This document shows positions 1 through 4,594 of a stretch of 6,949 nucleotides of DNA, in pieces (the first letter of the stretch is position 1; each line of letters starts with the position of its first letter). The position numbers and the translations under genes are program-made. Below the pieces are notes generated by a model. The model had not been told where the DNA came from. It worked only from the letters and a program-made list of their open reading frames with translations, and ran no database searches. The stretch is from contig CAMOVY010000058.1 of the NCBI GenBank assembly GCA_946627905.1, positions 1 through 6,949 of the forward strand. The letters are read 5' to 3'. The stretch comes from an uncultured Clostridia bacterium (GTDB lineage Bacteria > Bacillota > Clostridia > Christensenellales > Borkfalkiaceae).

Positions 1-7
1 TGTGTTT

Positions 8-52
8 TACACATTTTAACCCACACACTTGTTAAAAATACACATTTTAACC
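8..52. repeat. Pair of 14-nt direct repeats, 31-nt period
   Basis: TACACATTTTAACC occurs at 8-21 and again, identically, at 39-52. Only two units lie inside the window and the left edge may cut off more. The stretch between them carries the left arm (19-32) of an inverted repeat whose right arm is at 60-73. Neither unit is coding. The two units are too short to call a CRISPR array. Confidence 0.6.
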
Positions 53-67
53 TACCGAGACAAGTGT

Positions 68-166
68 GTGGGTCGAAAAGTCTTTTGTCTTTTCGACCCA
101 CTTTTGCATATTTTTAGGCAAAAACTAGCGATTTTGCACACCCTTGAATTCCAAGGGTCTTTTTTT
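68..166 (+). repeat. Two-hairpin intergenic repeat, copy A
   Basis: The element has a perfect 13-bp stem (68-80 with 89-101, 8-nt loop), a conserved core AGGCAAAAACTAGC (116-129), and a terminator hairpin (141-157) with a T tract. Aligned without gaps to 1025-1123 it matches at about 77 of 99 positions by hand count. One stem pair differs by a double change: G75-C94 here is A1032-T1051 in the other copy. That is what a structure conserved as RNA or as a DNA hairpin would show. Its function is unknown; it could be a mobile repeat or a small structured RNA. Confidence 0.7.
141..166 (+). terminator. Rho-independent terminator inside repeat copy A
   Basis: CCCTTG (141-146) pairs with CAAGGG (152-157) around a 5-nt loop, followed by TC and a run of seven T (160-166). 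It would stop transcription entering from the left edge. The T run is also part of a second perfect 12-bp inverted repeat (154-165 with 172-183). Confidence 0.75.
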
Positions 167-171
167 ATACC

Positions 172-210
172 AAAAAAGACCCTCCGCACACACTGTGAGT
201 AGTGTGGGTC
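172..210 (-). terminator. Possible minus-strand terminator downstream of the tRNA-like fragment
   Basis: Read on the minus strand from 210, GACCC pairs with GGGTC and the inner CACACT (complement of 201-206) pairs with AGTGTG (complement of 189-194), with a bulge of about 7 nt. TTTTTT follows (complement of 172-177). It lies directly 3' of the tRNA-like fragment, where a tRNA terminator would be expected. The bulge makes the call uncertain. Confidence 0.4.
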
Positions 211-214
211 AAAA

Positions 215-239
215 TGTTGAAGGTGGTGGGATTTGAACC
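215..239 (-). pseudogene. tRNA 3'-end fragment (T-arm and acceptor strand), possible attachment-site remnant
   Basis: The minus strand of 222-239 reads GGTTCAAATCCCACCACC. This looks like a T-loop (TTCAAAT, 237-231), the T-stem 3' strand CCCAC (230-226), an acceptor strand CACCTTC (225-219), a discriminator A (218), and ACA where CCA might be. Only two T-stem base pairs remain next to the loop, and beyond base 240 the sequence becomes AT-rich with no D-arm, anticodon arm or 5' acceptor strand. It is therefore not a functional tRNA. A break inside the T-arm is what a tRNA 3'-end integration site leaves behind, but chance similarity over about 22 nt is possible. The amino-acid identity cannot be assigned. 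Confidence 0.45.
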
Positions 240-247
240 TATATAGA

Positions 248-276
248 TTGAAAAATAAAATAAAATGTGGTACAAT
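248..276 (+). promoter_or_regulatory. Sigma-A-type promoter for the CmpB-family gene
   Basis: TTGAAA (248-253), a 17-bp spacer, then TACAAT (271-276) preceded by TGG (268-270), an extended -10. The predicted start is near 283, about 45 nt upstream of the ATG at 328. It begins just beyond the tRNA-like fragment, so the promoter belongs to the inserted or unique segment rather than to the repeat. Confidence 0.65.
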
Positions 277-327
277 AAAACACATAACAAAATATTTATA
301 AATCGTTATTTAAATTTTCAGGTGTAA

Positions 328-960
328 ATGAGTTATTTAGTTATTATTTCGACATTGTTTGTTATCGGCTCTTTGGGCGGTTGGGTTATAGAACTATTAT
401 TCAGGCGTTTTGTATCGCAAAAAAAATGGATGAATCCGGGATTTCTAATCGGGCCTTATTTGCCGATATATGGGTTCGGGGTGTTGGTTTTATATGCCGT
501 AAGCAATATACCGCTTGGGATAGACGGCCATATTTGGGACATTATAATAAGAATTATTATAATCGGCGTAGGTATGTCCTTAATCGAATTTCTTGCGGGT
601 TTGATTTTTATTAAAGGTTTAGGCATTAAACTTTGGGATTATTCAAACAGAAAAGGGAATATAATGGGTATAATTTGTCCTTCTTTTTCTCTTATTTGGC
701 TGGTAGTTGGTTCGCTGTACTATTTTTTCCTCAACCCCATTCTTGTGCAAGGTATAACATGGATGGCGGAAAATTTAATTTATACTTACTTTATCGGAGC
801 GGTTATCGGAGCAATGATAGTGGATTTTGCATATTCGATACACCTTGCAACAAAGTTGAAAGTGTTTAATGAATATCGGGCTTTAAGATTTGAAGAATTT
901 AAGAAAGAATTTAAGAATAAGATAAAAAATCTAAAAGGAATAAGTACGAGGAAGAAATAA
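328..960 (+). CDS. CmpB/DUF1113-family (putative ABC-transporter type IV) integral membrane protein
   Basis: A 210-residue hydrophobic protein with about five membrane segments, roughly residues 4-24, 44-62, 71-95, 113-135 and 152-172. It ends in a charged cytoplasmic tail rich in Lys, Arg and Glu (about 175-210). Hallmarks of the family are the N-terminal GWVIELLFRR (18-27), the loop NPGFLIGPYLPIYGFG (36-51) and LWDYSNRKGN (102-111). The family is common in Firmicutes and annotated as a putative ABC-transporter permease, but its transport role is unproven and no ATPase partner is present. The start at 328 has a weak site (AGGTG, 320-324, only 3 nt away) but fits the family N-terminus. It is a single-gene unit with its own promoter, flanked by two direct copies of an intergenic repeat, and reads by eye as more AT-rich than the operon downstream. 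Family call is firm; function is unknown. Confidence 0.85.
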   Translation: MSYLVIISTLFVIGSLGGWVIELLFRRFVSQKKWMNPGFLIGPYLPIYGFGVLVLYAVSNIPLGIDGHIWDIIIRIIIIGVGMSLIEFLAGLIFIKGLGIKLWDYSNRKGNIMGIICPSFSLIWLVVGSLYYFFLNPILVQGITWMAENLIYTYFIGAVIGAMIVDFAYSIHLATKLKVFNEYRALRFEEFKKEFKNKIKNLKGISTRKK

Positions 961-967
961 AATGAAA

Positions 968-1005
968 AAAGGGCAATACCTGAAAGTGAGATCAAATTGC
1001 CCTTT
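968..1005. terminator. Hairpin after the membrane-protein gene; terminator-like, better on the minus strand
   Basis: AAAGGGCAAT (968-977) pairs perfectly with ATTGCCCTTT (996-1005) around an 18-nt loop, 8 bp after the stop codon. On the + strand the following T tract is weak (TTTACTATTT). On the minus strand the stem is followed by TTTTTTCATTTT. It may act in both directions. The main + strand stop is more likely the hairpin at 1094-1124. Confidence 0.55.
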
Positions 1006-1024
1006 ACTATTTGCAACCACAGAA

Positions 1025-1123
1025 GTGGGTCAAAAGGTCTTTCGGCATTTTGACCCTTTTTCATGCTTTTTAAGGCAAAAACTAGCATTTTTTAAGACCC
1101 TTGCATTTCAAGGGTCTTTTTTT
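1025..1123 (+). repeat. Two-hairpin intergenic repeat, copy B
   Basis: Second copy of the element at 68-166, same orientation, at a constant offset of 957 bp. The first stem is GGGTCAAAA (1027-1035) with TTTTGACCC (1048-1056). The conserved core AGGCAAAAACTAGC is at 1073-1086, and the terminator hairpin follows. The largest divergence from copy A is at 1057-1066, between the first stem and the core. A reading frame over this copy (962-1237) has no protein-like character. Confidence 0.7.
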
Positions 1124-1124
1124 T
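1094..1124 (+). terminator. Strong rho-independent terminator
   Basis: AAGACCCTTG (1094-1103) pairs perfectly over 10 bp with CAAGGGTCTT (1109-1118) around a 5-nt loop, with an uninterrupted T run to 1124. It separates the membrane-protein gene from the MerR-controlled operon and corresponds to the terminator at 141-166 in repeat copy A. Confidence 0.85.
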
Positions 1125-1155
1125 ATTCCCAAAAATTCAAAAAAACACCCAACCC

Positions 1156-1185
1156 GCACAGCCACCAAAGTAGGTGGAAATGTGC
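1156..1185. repeat. Two-tier hairpin upstream of the operon promoter
   Basis: GCACA (1156-1160) pairs with TGTGC (1181-1185), and inside it CCACC (1162-1166) pairs with GGTGG (1173-1177), leaving a hexaloop and a 1/3 internal loop. There is no adjoining T tract on the + strand. On the minus strand a T run comes about 10 nt after the stem. It lies about 50 bp upstream of the -35 box, in otherwise featureless DNA (1125-1233). Its role is unknown. Confidence 0.4.
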
Positions 1186-1233
1186 TACCGACGGCAGAAT
1201 ATATAAAAAACCCAAAAAACTTTTAAAAAACGC

Positions 1234-1264
1234 TTGACTTAGAGTTAACTCTAACTTTTATAAT
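1234..1264 (+). promoter_or_regulatory. MerR-type operon promoter with 19-bp spacer and operator palindrome
   Basis: TTGACT (1234-1239) and TATAAT (1259-1264) are separated by 19 bp, longer than the optimal 17 and typical of promoters activated by MerR-family proteins, which untwist the DNA to realign the boxes. TTAGAGTTAACTCTAA (1239-1254) is a perfect 16-bp palindrome across the spacer, the expected operator position. Transcription would begin near 1271, leaving a leader of about 26 nt. The first gene downstream encodes a MerR protein, so autoregulation and control of the whole operon follow naturally. Confidence 0.9.
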
Positions 1265-1296
1265 ATTACCGTAAACATTAAACGGGGGCAGACGTT

Positions 1297-1740
1297 ATGG
1301 GTTATTCTATATCGGAAATTGCAAAAATGTTAAACGTTTCCGCTTACACAATTCGTTACTATGATAAAGAAGGACTTTTCCCTATGGTAAAGCGAGTGAA
1401 CGGAATACGTGTTTTTGAAGACAAAGATTTTCCTTGGCTAAGATTATTAAACTGCTTAAAGAATACGGGCATGCCTATTAAGAAGATAAAAGAATATCTT
1501 GATTTATGTAAAGAAGGCGACGCGTCTCTAAAAAAAAGACTTAATCTTATTTTGGAACAGGAAGAGAAGGTTAAAAAAGAAATCGGTATTCTCGAAAACA
1601 ACTTAAAGGAAATAGAATTTAAAAAGGCGTATTACGAAACGGCAATCGCAAACGGCGGAGAAAGTGCCGTGAAAGACTGGCCGAGTGTTTGTGCGACTAT
1701 GGATAACGACGAAATCCCCGAAAATAAAAAAGGACGGTAA
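1297..1740 (+). CDS. MerR-family transcriptional regulator, AdhR/NmlR-like
   Basis: A 147-residue protein in which residues 2-28 form the MerR winged helix-turn-helix (SISEIAKMLNVSAYTIRYYDKEGL). The wing follows (about 31-45), then the conserved CLKNTGMPIKKIKEY stretch (53-67) and a long dimerisation helix (about 78-115). Cys53 sits where AdhR/NmlR-type regulators keep a reactive cysteine (Cys52 in B. subtilis AdhR), which responds to aldehydes and other electrophiles. Cys71 and Cys132 are also present, but there is no metal-binding cysteine cluster as in MerR or CueR. It lies directly behind the 19-bp-spacer promoter. The ribosome site is an unusual GGGGG (1284-1288), 8 nt before ATG. It is first gene of the operon and probably both represses and activates its own promoter. 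Family is certain; the inducing ligand is inferred from Cys53 and the neighbouring genes. Confidence 0.92.
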   Translation: MGYSISEIAKMLNVSAYTIRYYDKEGLFPMVKRVNGIRVFEDKDFPWLRLLNCLKNTGMPIKKIKEYLDLCKEGDASLKKRLNLILEQEEKVKKEIGILENNLKEIEFKKAYYETAIANGGESAVKDWPSVCATMDNDEIPENKKGR

Positions 1741-1744
1741 AAAA

Positions 1745-2716
1745 ATGACAAATTCAGTAAAAGAATGGGATAAAGTTTTCCCTAAAGACGAAAGCGTAGG
1801 TCATAAAAAAATCACCTTTCGCAATCATTTCGGCATAACGCTTGCGGCGGATATGTATTGTCCGAAAAATTTCAGCGGCAAACTTCCGGCAATAGCGGTC
1901 AGCGGACCTTTCGGCGCGGTAAAAGAACAGTCGAGCGGATTATATGCGCAAGAGATGGCAAAACGCGGGTTTTTGACTATTGCGTTTGACCCGTCGTTCA
2001 CAGGTGAAAGCGGCGGAGAACCTAAATATATGAATTCTCCCGATATCAACGTGGAAGATTTTCAGGCGGCGGTCGATTACCTTTCTAATCTCGATAACGT
2101 TGATAAAGAAAAGATTTCAATTATCGGTATTTGCGGTTGGGGCGGTATGGCGTTGCAGACAGCGTGTATAGATACGAGAATAAAAGCGACTGTATCCGTA
2201 ACAATGTACGATATGACGAGAGTAACGGGAAACGGTTATTTCGATTCCGCGGATAACGAAGAGGCTAGACATCAGGCACGCGTTGCAATAAACGAACAGC
2301 GTACAAAAGATTTTAAAAACGGAAGTTATAAACTAAACGGCGGAGTAGTAGACGATCCGAGCGAATATCCGCAATTCGTAAAAGATTATTACGCGTATTA
2401 TAAAACGCCGCGCGGGTATCATCCGCGCAGCCTTAACAGTAACGGCGGCTGGAACTCAACCGCAGGAACTTCGCTTTTAAATACAAGGCTGTTTTACTAT
2501 GCGTCGGAAATCAGGAACGCCGTTTTGATCGTTCACGGAGAAAAAGCGCATTCGAGATATTTCGGAGAAGACGCGTTCAAACTTTTAAAAGGCGATAACA
2601 AGGAACTGTTTATCGTTCCCGACGCTACGCATTGCGATTTATACGACGGCGGCGAAAACAAAGATAAGATACCGTTTGATAAAATAGAAAAATTTATACG
2701 GGACAATATTAGATAA
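1745..2716 (+). CDS. Alpha/beta hydrolase (dienelactone-hydrolase/YcjY-like) with atypical nucleophile elbow
   Basis: A 323-residue protein, cytoplasmic with no signal peptide. It has the alpha/beta-hydrolase order: N-terminal strands (22-40), an oxyanion-type region PAIAVSGPFGAVKEQ (48-62), FDPSFTGESGGEP (81-93), the elbow GICGWGG (128-134), a cap-like insert (about 155-245), HGEKAHS (264-270) and a C-terminal ATHCDLYD (294-301) with candidate catalytic His296. The elbow is odd. In relatives with a CxSGG-type elbow the serine position is Trp132 here; Cys130 could instead act as in dienelactone hydrolase. An in-frame ATG at 1685 would overlap the regulator; 1745 is preferred because AAGGA lies 10-15 nt upstream and the protein begins there like its relatives. 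It starts 4 bp after the regulator stops. The substrate is unknown; an ester, lactone or thioester linked to electrophile stress is inference. Confidence 0.85.
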   Translation: MTNSVKEWDKVFPKDESVGHKKITFRNHFGITLAADMYCPKNFSGKLPAIAVSGPFGAVKEQSSGLYAQEMAKRGFLTIAFDPSFTGESGGEPKYMNSPDINVEDFQAAVDYLSNLDNVDKEKISIIGICGWGGMALQTACIDTRIKATVSVTMYDMTRVTGNGYFDSADNEEARHQARVAINEQRTKDFKNGSYKLNGGVVDDPSEYPQFVKDYYAYYKTPRGYHPRSLNSNGGWNSTAGTSLLNTRLFYYASEIRNAVLIVHGEKAHSRYFGEDAFKLLKGDNKELFIVPDATHCDLYDGGENKDKIPFDKIEKFIRDNIR

Positions 2717-2728
2717 AGGAGAAGAATT

Positions 2729-3568
2729 ATGAAACTTAACAACGGAATAGAGATGCCGTCTGTCGGCATAGGAACGTTTTTACTATCACCGCAGGACGCA
2801 GAAAATAGCGTTAAAGAGGCGCTTAAAATGGGTTACCGTATGATAGATACGGCAAACTGCTACGTAAACGAAAGAGCTGTAGGGCGTGGTATGAAACAAA
2901 GCGGAGTAAAAAGAGAAGAAATCTTTTTATCTACTAAACTTTGGCCGACCGAATACGAGAACCCGAACGCAGTCGAAGAAACGCTTGAAAGGCTTGGCAC
3001 GGATTATATCGACTTGCTCTTTTTGCACCAGCCCACGAAAAACTGGCGCGAAGGATATAGGCAACTGATTAAAGCATATAAGCAAGGCAAAATCAAAGCG
3101 ATAGGCGTTTCTAACTTCGAAGGAAGATATATAGAAGATGTTTTATCCGAGTTCGACGTTAAGCCGCAGGTAATACAAGTAGAGTGTCACCCGTTTTTCC
3201 CGCAGGAAGAATTAAGACAGTTAACCGAAAAGGAAGATATAAAGATAATGTCGTGGTATCCGCTTGGCGGAAAAGGTATGACGGCGGAATTATTAGATAG
3301 TCCGATTGTTACGAAAATAGCGAAAAAATACGGCAAAAGTCCCGCGCAAGTCGTGCTTAAATGGCACACGCAGATGGGATTTATCGTTATCCCCGGCAGT
3401 AAGAACGCAGAGCATATCAAAGACAATATAGATATATTCGATTTTACGCTTAACGAAAACGATATGAAAGAAATGGAAAAACTTAACAAGAACGAAAGAA
3501 GATACACGAGAACGGAAGAAGCGCTTGACGGCTTTATGAACTGGCAACCGACTTACGAAAAGGAGTAA
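2729..3568 (+). CDS. Aldo/keto reductase, AKR5-like (2,5-diketogluconate/methylglyoxal reductase type)
   Basis: A 279-residue (alpha/beta)8 oxidoreductase of full family length. The catalytic tetrad is visible as Asp40 (IDTAN), Tyr45, Lys70 (STKLW) and His100 (LFLHQP). Other signatures are GVSNF (126-130), QVECHPFF (150-157), and the cofactor loop IPGSKNAEH (221-229). Such enzymes reduce aldehydes, ketones and dicarbonyls such as methylglyoxal with NAD(P)H in the cytoplasm. The usual Lys of IPKS is Gly223 and the usual Arg six residues later is His229. Both normally contact the NADPH 2'-phosphate, so cofactor preference may lean to NADH. An AAAGGAG site (2715-2721) precedes the ATG and overlaps the hydrolase stop. 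Together with the YqhD-like dehydrogenase at the end of the operon it supports a carbonyl-reduction role. The exact substrate cannot be read from sequence. Confidence 0.93.
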   Translation: MKLNNGIEMPSVGIGTFLLSPQDAENSVKEALKMGYRMIDTANCYVNERAVGRGMKQSGVKREEIFLSTKLWPTEYENPNAVEETLERLGTDYIDLLFLHQPTKNWREGYRQLIKAYKQGKIKAIGVSNFEGRYIEDVLSEFDVKPQVIQVECHPFFPQEELRQLTEKEDIKIMSWYPLGGKGMTAELLDSPIVTKIAKKYGKSPAQVVLKWHTQMGFIVIPGSKNAEHIKDNIDIFDFTLNENDMKEMEKLNKNERRYTRTEEALDGFMNWQPTYEKE

Positions 3569-3570
3569 TT

Positions 3571-4110
3571 ATGAAAAAAGTATTGATTTTATCGGGAAGT
3601 CCCAGAAAGGGCGGAAATTCGGATATTTTATGCGACGAGTTTATGCGCGGAGCGTTGACGAGCGGAAATCAGGTGGAGAAGATTCGCGTTTCCGAAAAGA
3701 AAATAGACTTTTGTAGCGGTTGTTATTACTGCCAAAAATCGGGTGGCGTGTGCGCTAAAAAGGACGATATGGCGGAAGTCTTGCAAAAGATGATAGACGC
3801 GGACGTAATAGTCCTTGCAAGTCCCGTGTATTTTTATTCGATAGACGCACAGTTAAAAGCGCTGATCGACAGAACGGTAGCAAGGTGGACGGAAGTAAAA
3901 AATAAAGAGTTTTACTATATTGTAACCAGCGCCGACGAAGAAAAGGAGTCGCAGGAGCGCACGATTGAGTGTTTCCGCGGCTACGCCGATTGCGTAGAAG
4001 GTGCGGTCGAAAAAGGCATAATTTACGGCACGGGCGTTTACGAAAAAGGCGAAATAAACAATTCGCCAGTATTAAAACAAGCCTACGAAATGGGGTTATC
4101 CGTAAAATAA
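3571..4110 (+). CDS. NAD(P)H-dependent FMN reductase / iron-sulfur-flavoprotein-like protein
   Basis: A 179-residue flavodoxin-fold protein of the NADPH-dependent FMN reductase (FMN_red) superfamily. The N-terminal strand and phosphate loop are LILSGSPRKGGNSD (5-18). The flavin-contacting loop ASPVYFYSIDAQLKALIDR (83-101) follows. Between them lies a compact cysteine motif Cys48-X2-Cys51-X2-Cys54-X6-Cys61, then KKDDM. This matches the spacing of archaeal and clostridial iron-sulfur flavoproteins, which carry a 4Fe-4S cluster and FMN, so a cluster is likely but not proven; cluster-free relatives retain some of these cysteines. Likely role is electron transfer or reduction of quinones, peroxide or similar electrophiles. 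It follows the aldo/keto reductase by 2 bp, with AAAAGGAG (3557-3564) inside that gene's end, implying translational coupling. Its pairing with a flavodoxin immediately downstream suggests shared electron traffic. Confidence 0.85.
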   Translation: MKKVLILSGSPRKGGNSDILCDEFMRGALTSGNQVEKIRVSEKKIDFCSGCYYCQKSGGVCAKKDDMAEVLQKMIDADVIVLASPVYFYSIDAQLKALIDRTVARWTEVKNKEFYYIVTSADEEKESQERTIECFRGYADCVEGAVEKGIIYGTGVYEKGEINNSPVLKQAYEMGLSVK

Positions 4111-4127
4111 TTAAAGGAGTAATAATT

Positions 4128-4592
4128 ATGAAAATTTTAGTAGCATATTTTTCGGCAAGCGGGGTAACGAAAGGCGTTGCTGAAAAAATGGCAGAGAAAA
4201 TCGGTGCGGACACTTACGAGATAAAACCCGTAAAGCCTTACACGGACGCGGACCTTAACTGGATGGACAAAAATTCCCGTAGCACGCTTGAAATGAAAGA
4301 CAAGTCGTCCCGCCCCGAAATTATAACGGGCGATATAGACGTTTCAAAATATGATAGGATATTGCTTGGTTATCCCGTGTGGTGGTACACCGCGCCGACT
4401 ATCGTCAATACCTTTTTAGAAACATACGATTTCAGCGGTAAAGAGATTATTATTTGGGCAACGAGTGGCGGTAGCGGTCTCGGCAGGGCAAAAGACGACT
4501 TGGCAAAAAGCACGACCGCAACAATCAAAAACGGCAGGCTACTAAACACCCCCGCCCAGTTGGAGCAGTTTGTTGAAGAAATTATTCGGTAA
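4128..4592 (+). CDS. Flavodoxin (Flavodoxin_4-type)
   Basis: A 154-residue short-chain flavodoxin. The FMN phosphate loop is FSASGVTKGVA (8-18). Aromatic and isoalloxazine-contact loops are at GYPVWWYTAP (81-90) and ATSGGSGLGR (111-120). No cysteine cluster and no signal peptide are present, so it is a cytoplasmic one- or two-electron carrier. The frame stays open upstream to 3969, but that extension is Arg-rich and is simply another frame of the preceding gene. The start at 4128 has AAAGGAGT (4113-4120) at good distance and gives the canonical MKILVAYFS start. In the operon it may pass electrons between the neighbouring flavoprotein and a reductase. Related flavodoxins are often found beside aldo/keto reductases in Firmicutes. 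The specific partner is unknown. Confidence 0.92.
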   Translation: MKILVAYFSASGVTKGVAEKMAEKIGADTYEIKPVKPYTDADLNWMDKNSRSTLEMKDKSSRPEIITGDIDVSKYDRILLGYPVWWYTAPTIVNTFLETYDFSGKEIIIWATSGGSGLGRAKDDLAKSTTATIKNGRLLNTPAQLEQFVEEIIR

Positions 4593-4594
4593 AA

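Larger units (their letters stand above)
12..216. repeat. Imperfect terminal inverted repeats bounding an intergenic palindromic region
   Basis: CATTTTAACCCACACA (12-27) is the reverse complement of AGTGTGGGTCAAAATG (201-216) at 14 of 16 positions. The interval holds other inverted repeats: 19-32 with 60-73, 68-80 with 89-101, and 154-165 with 172-183. The nested layout resembles a small non-autonomous palindromic element (MITE- or REP-like), but no transposase or clear target-site duplication is visible. It may simply be a hairpin-rich intergenic spacer. Confidence 0.35.

Noticed and set aside
8..52. CRISPR repeat-spacer unit (14-nt repeats at 31-nt period)
   Set aside because: Only two short repeats, no uniform spacers, no cas genes, and the interval is part of an inverted-repeat structure.
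52..285. 77-codon minus-strand reading frame
   Set aside because: It covers hairpins, a terminator and the tRNA-like fragment, and overlaps the promoter at 248-276. No protein family features.
215..330. Intact tRNA gene on the minus strand
   Set aside because: Only the T-loop and 3' acceptor part is recognisable. No D-arm, anticodon arm or 5' acceptor strand follows, and only two T-stem pairs next to the loop remain, so it is at most a fragment.
962..1237. 91-codon + strand reading frame after the membrane-protein gene
   Set aside because: It runs through repeat copy B, a strong terminator and the -35 region of the operon promoter, and has no ribosome site or family-like sequence. It reflects the repeat, not a protein.
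1685..1744. N-terminal extension of the alpha/beta hydrolase overlapping the regulator
   Set aside because: The added 20 residues are basic and not family-like, and no ribosome site precedes 1685, while AAGGA suits the ATG at 1745.
3969..4127. N-terminal extension of the flavodoxin
   Set aside because: The extension is Arg-rich, is read from the other frame of the upstream flavoprotein gene, and lacks a ribosome site. ATG 4128 has AAAGGAGT and gives the canonical flavodoxin N-terminus.
3755..4213. 152-codon antisense frame over the flavoprotein and flavodoxin genes
   Set aside because: It is a shadow of two well-supported + strand genes; its sequence is low-complexity and lacks a ribosome site or family signature.
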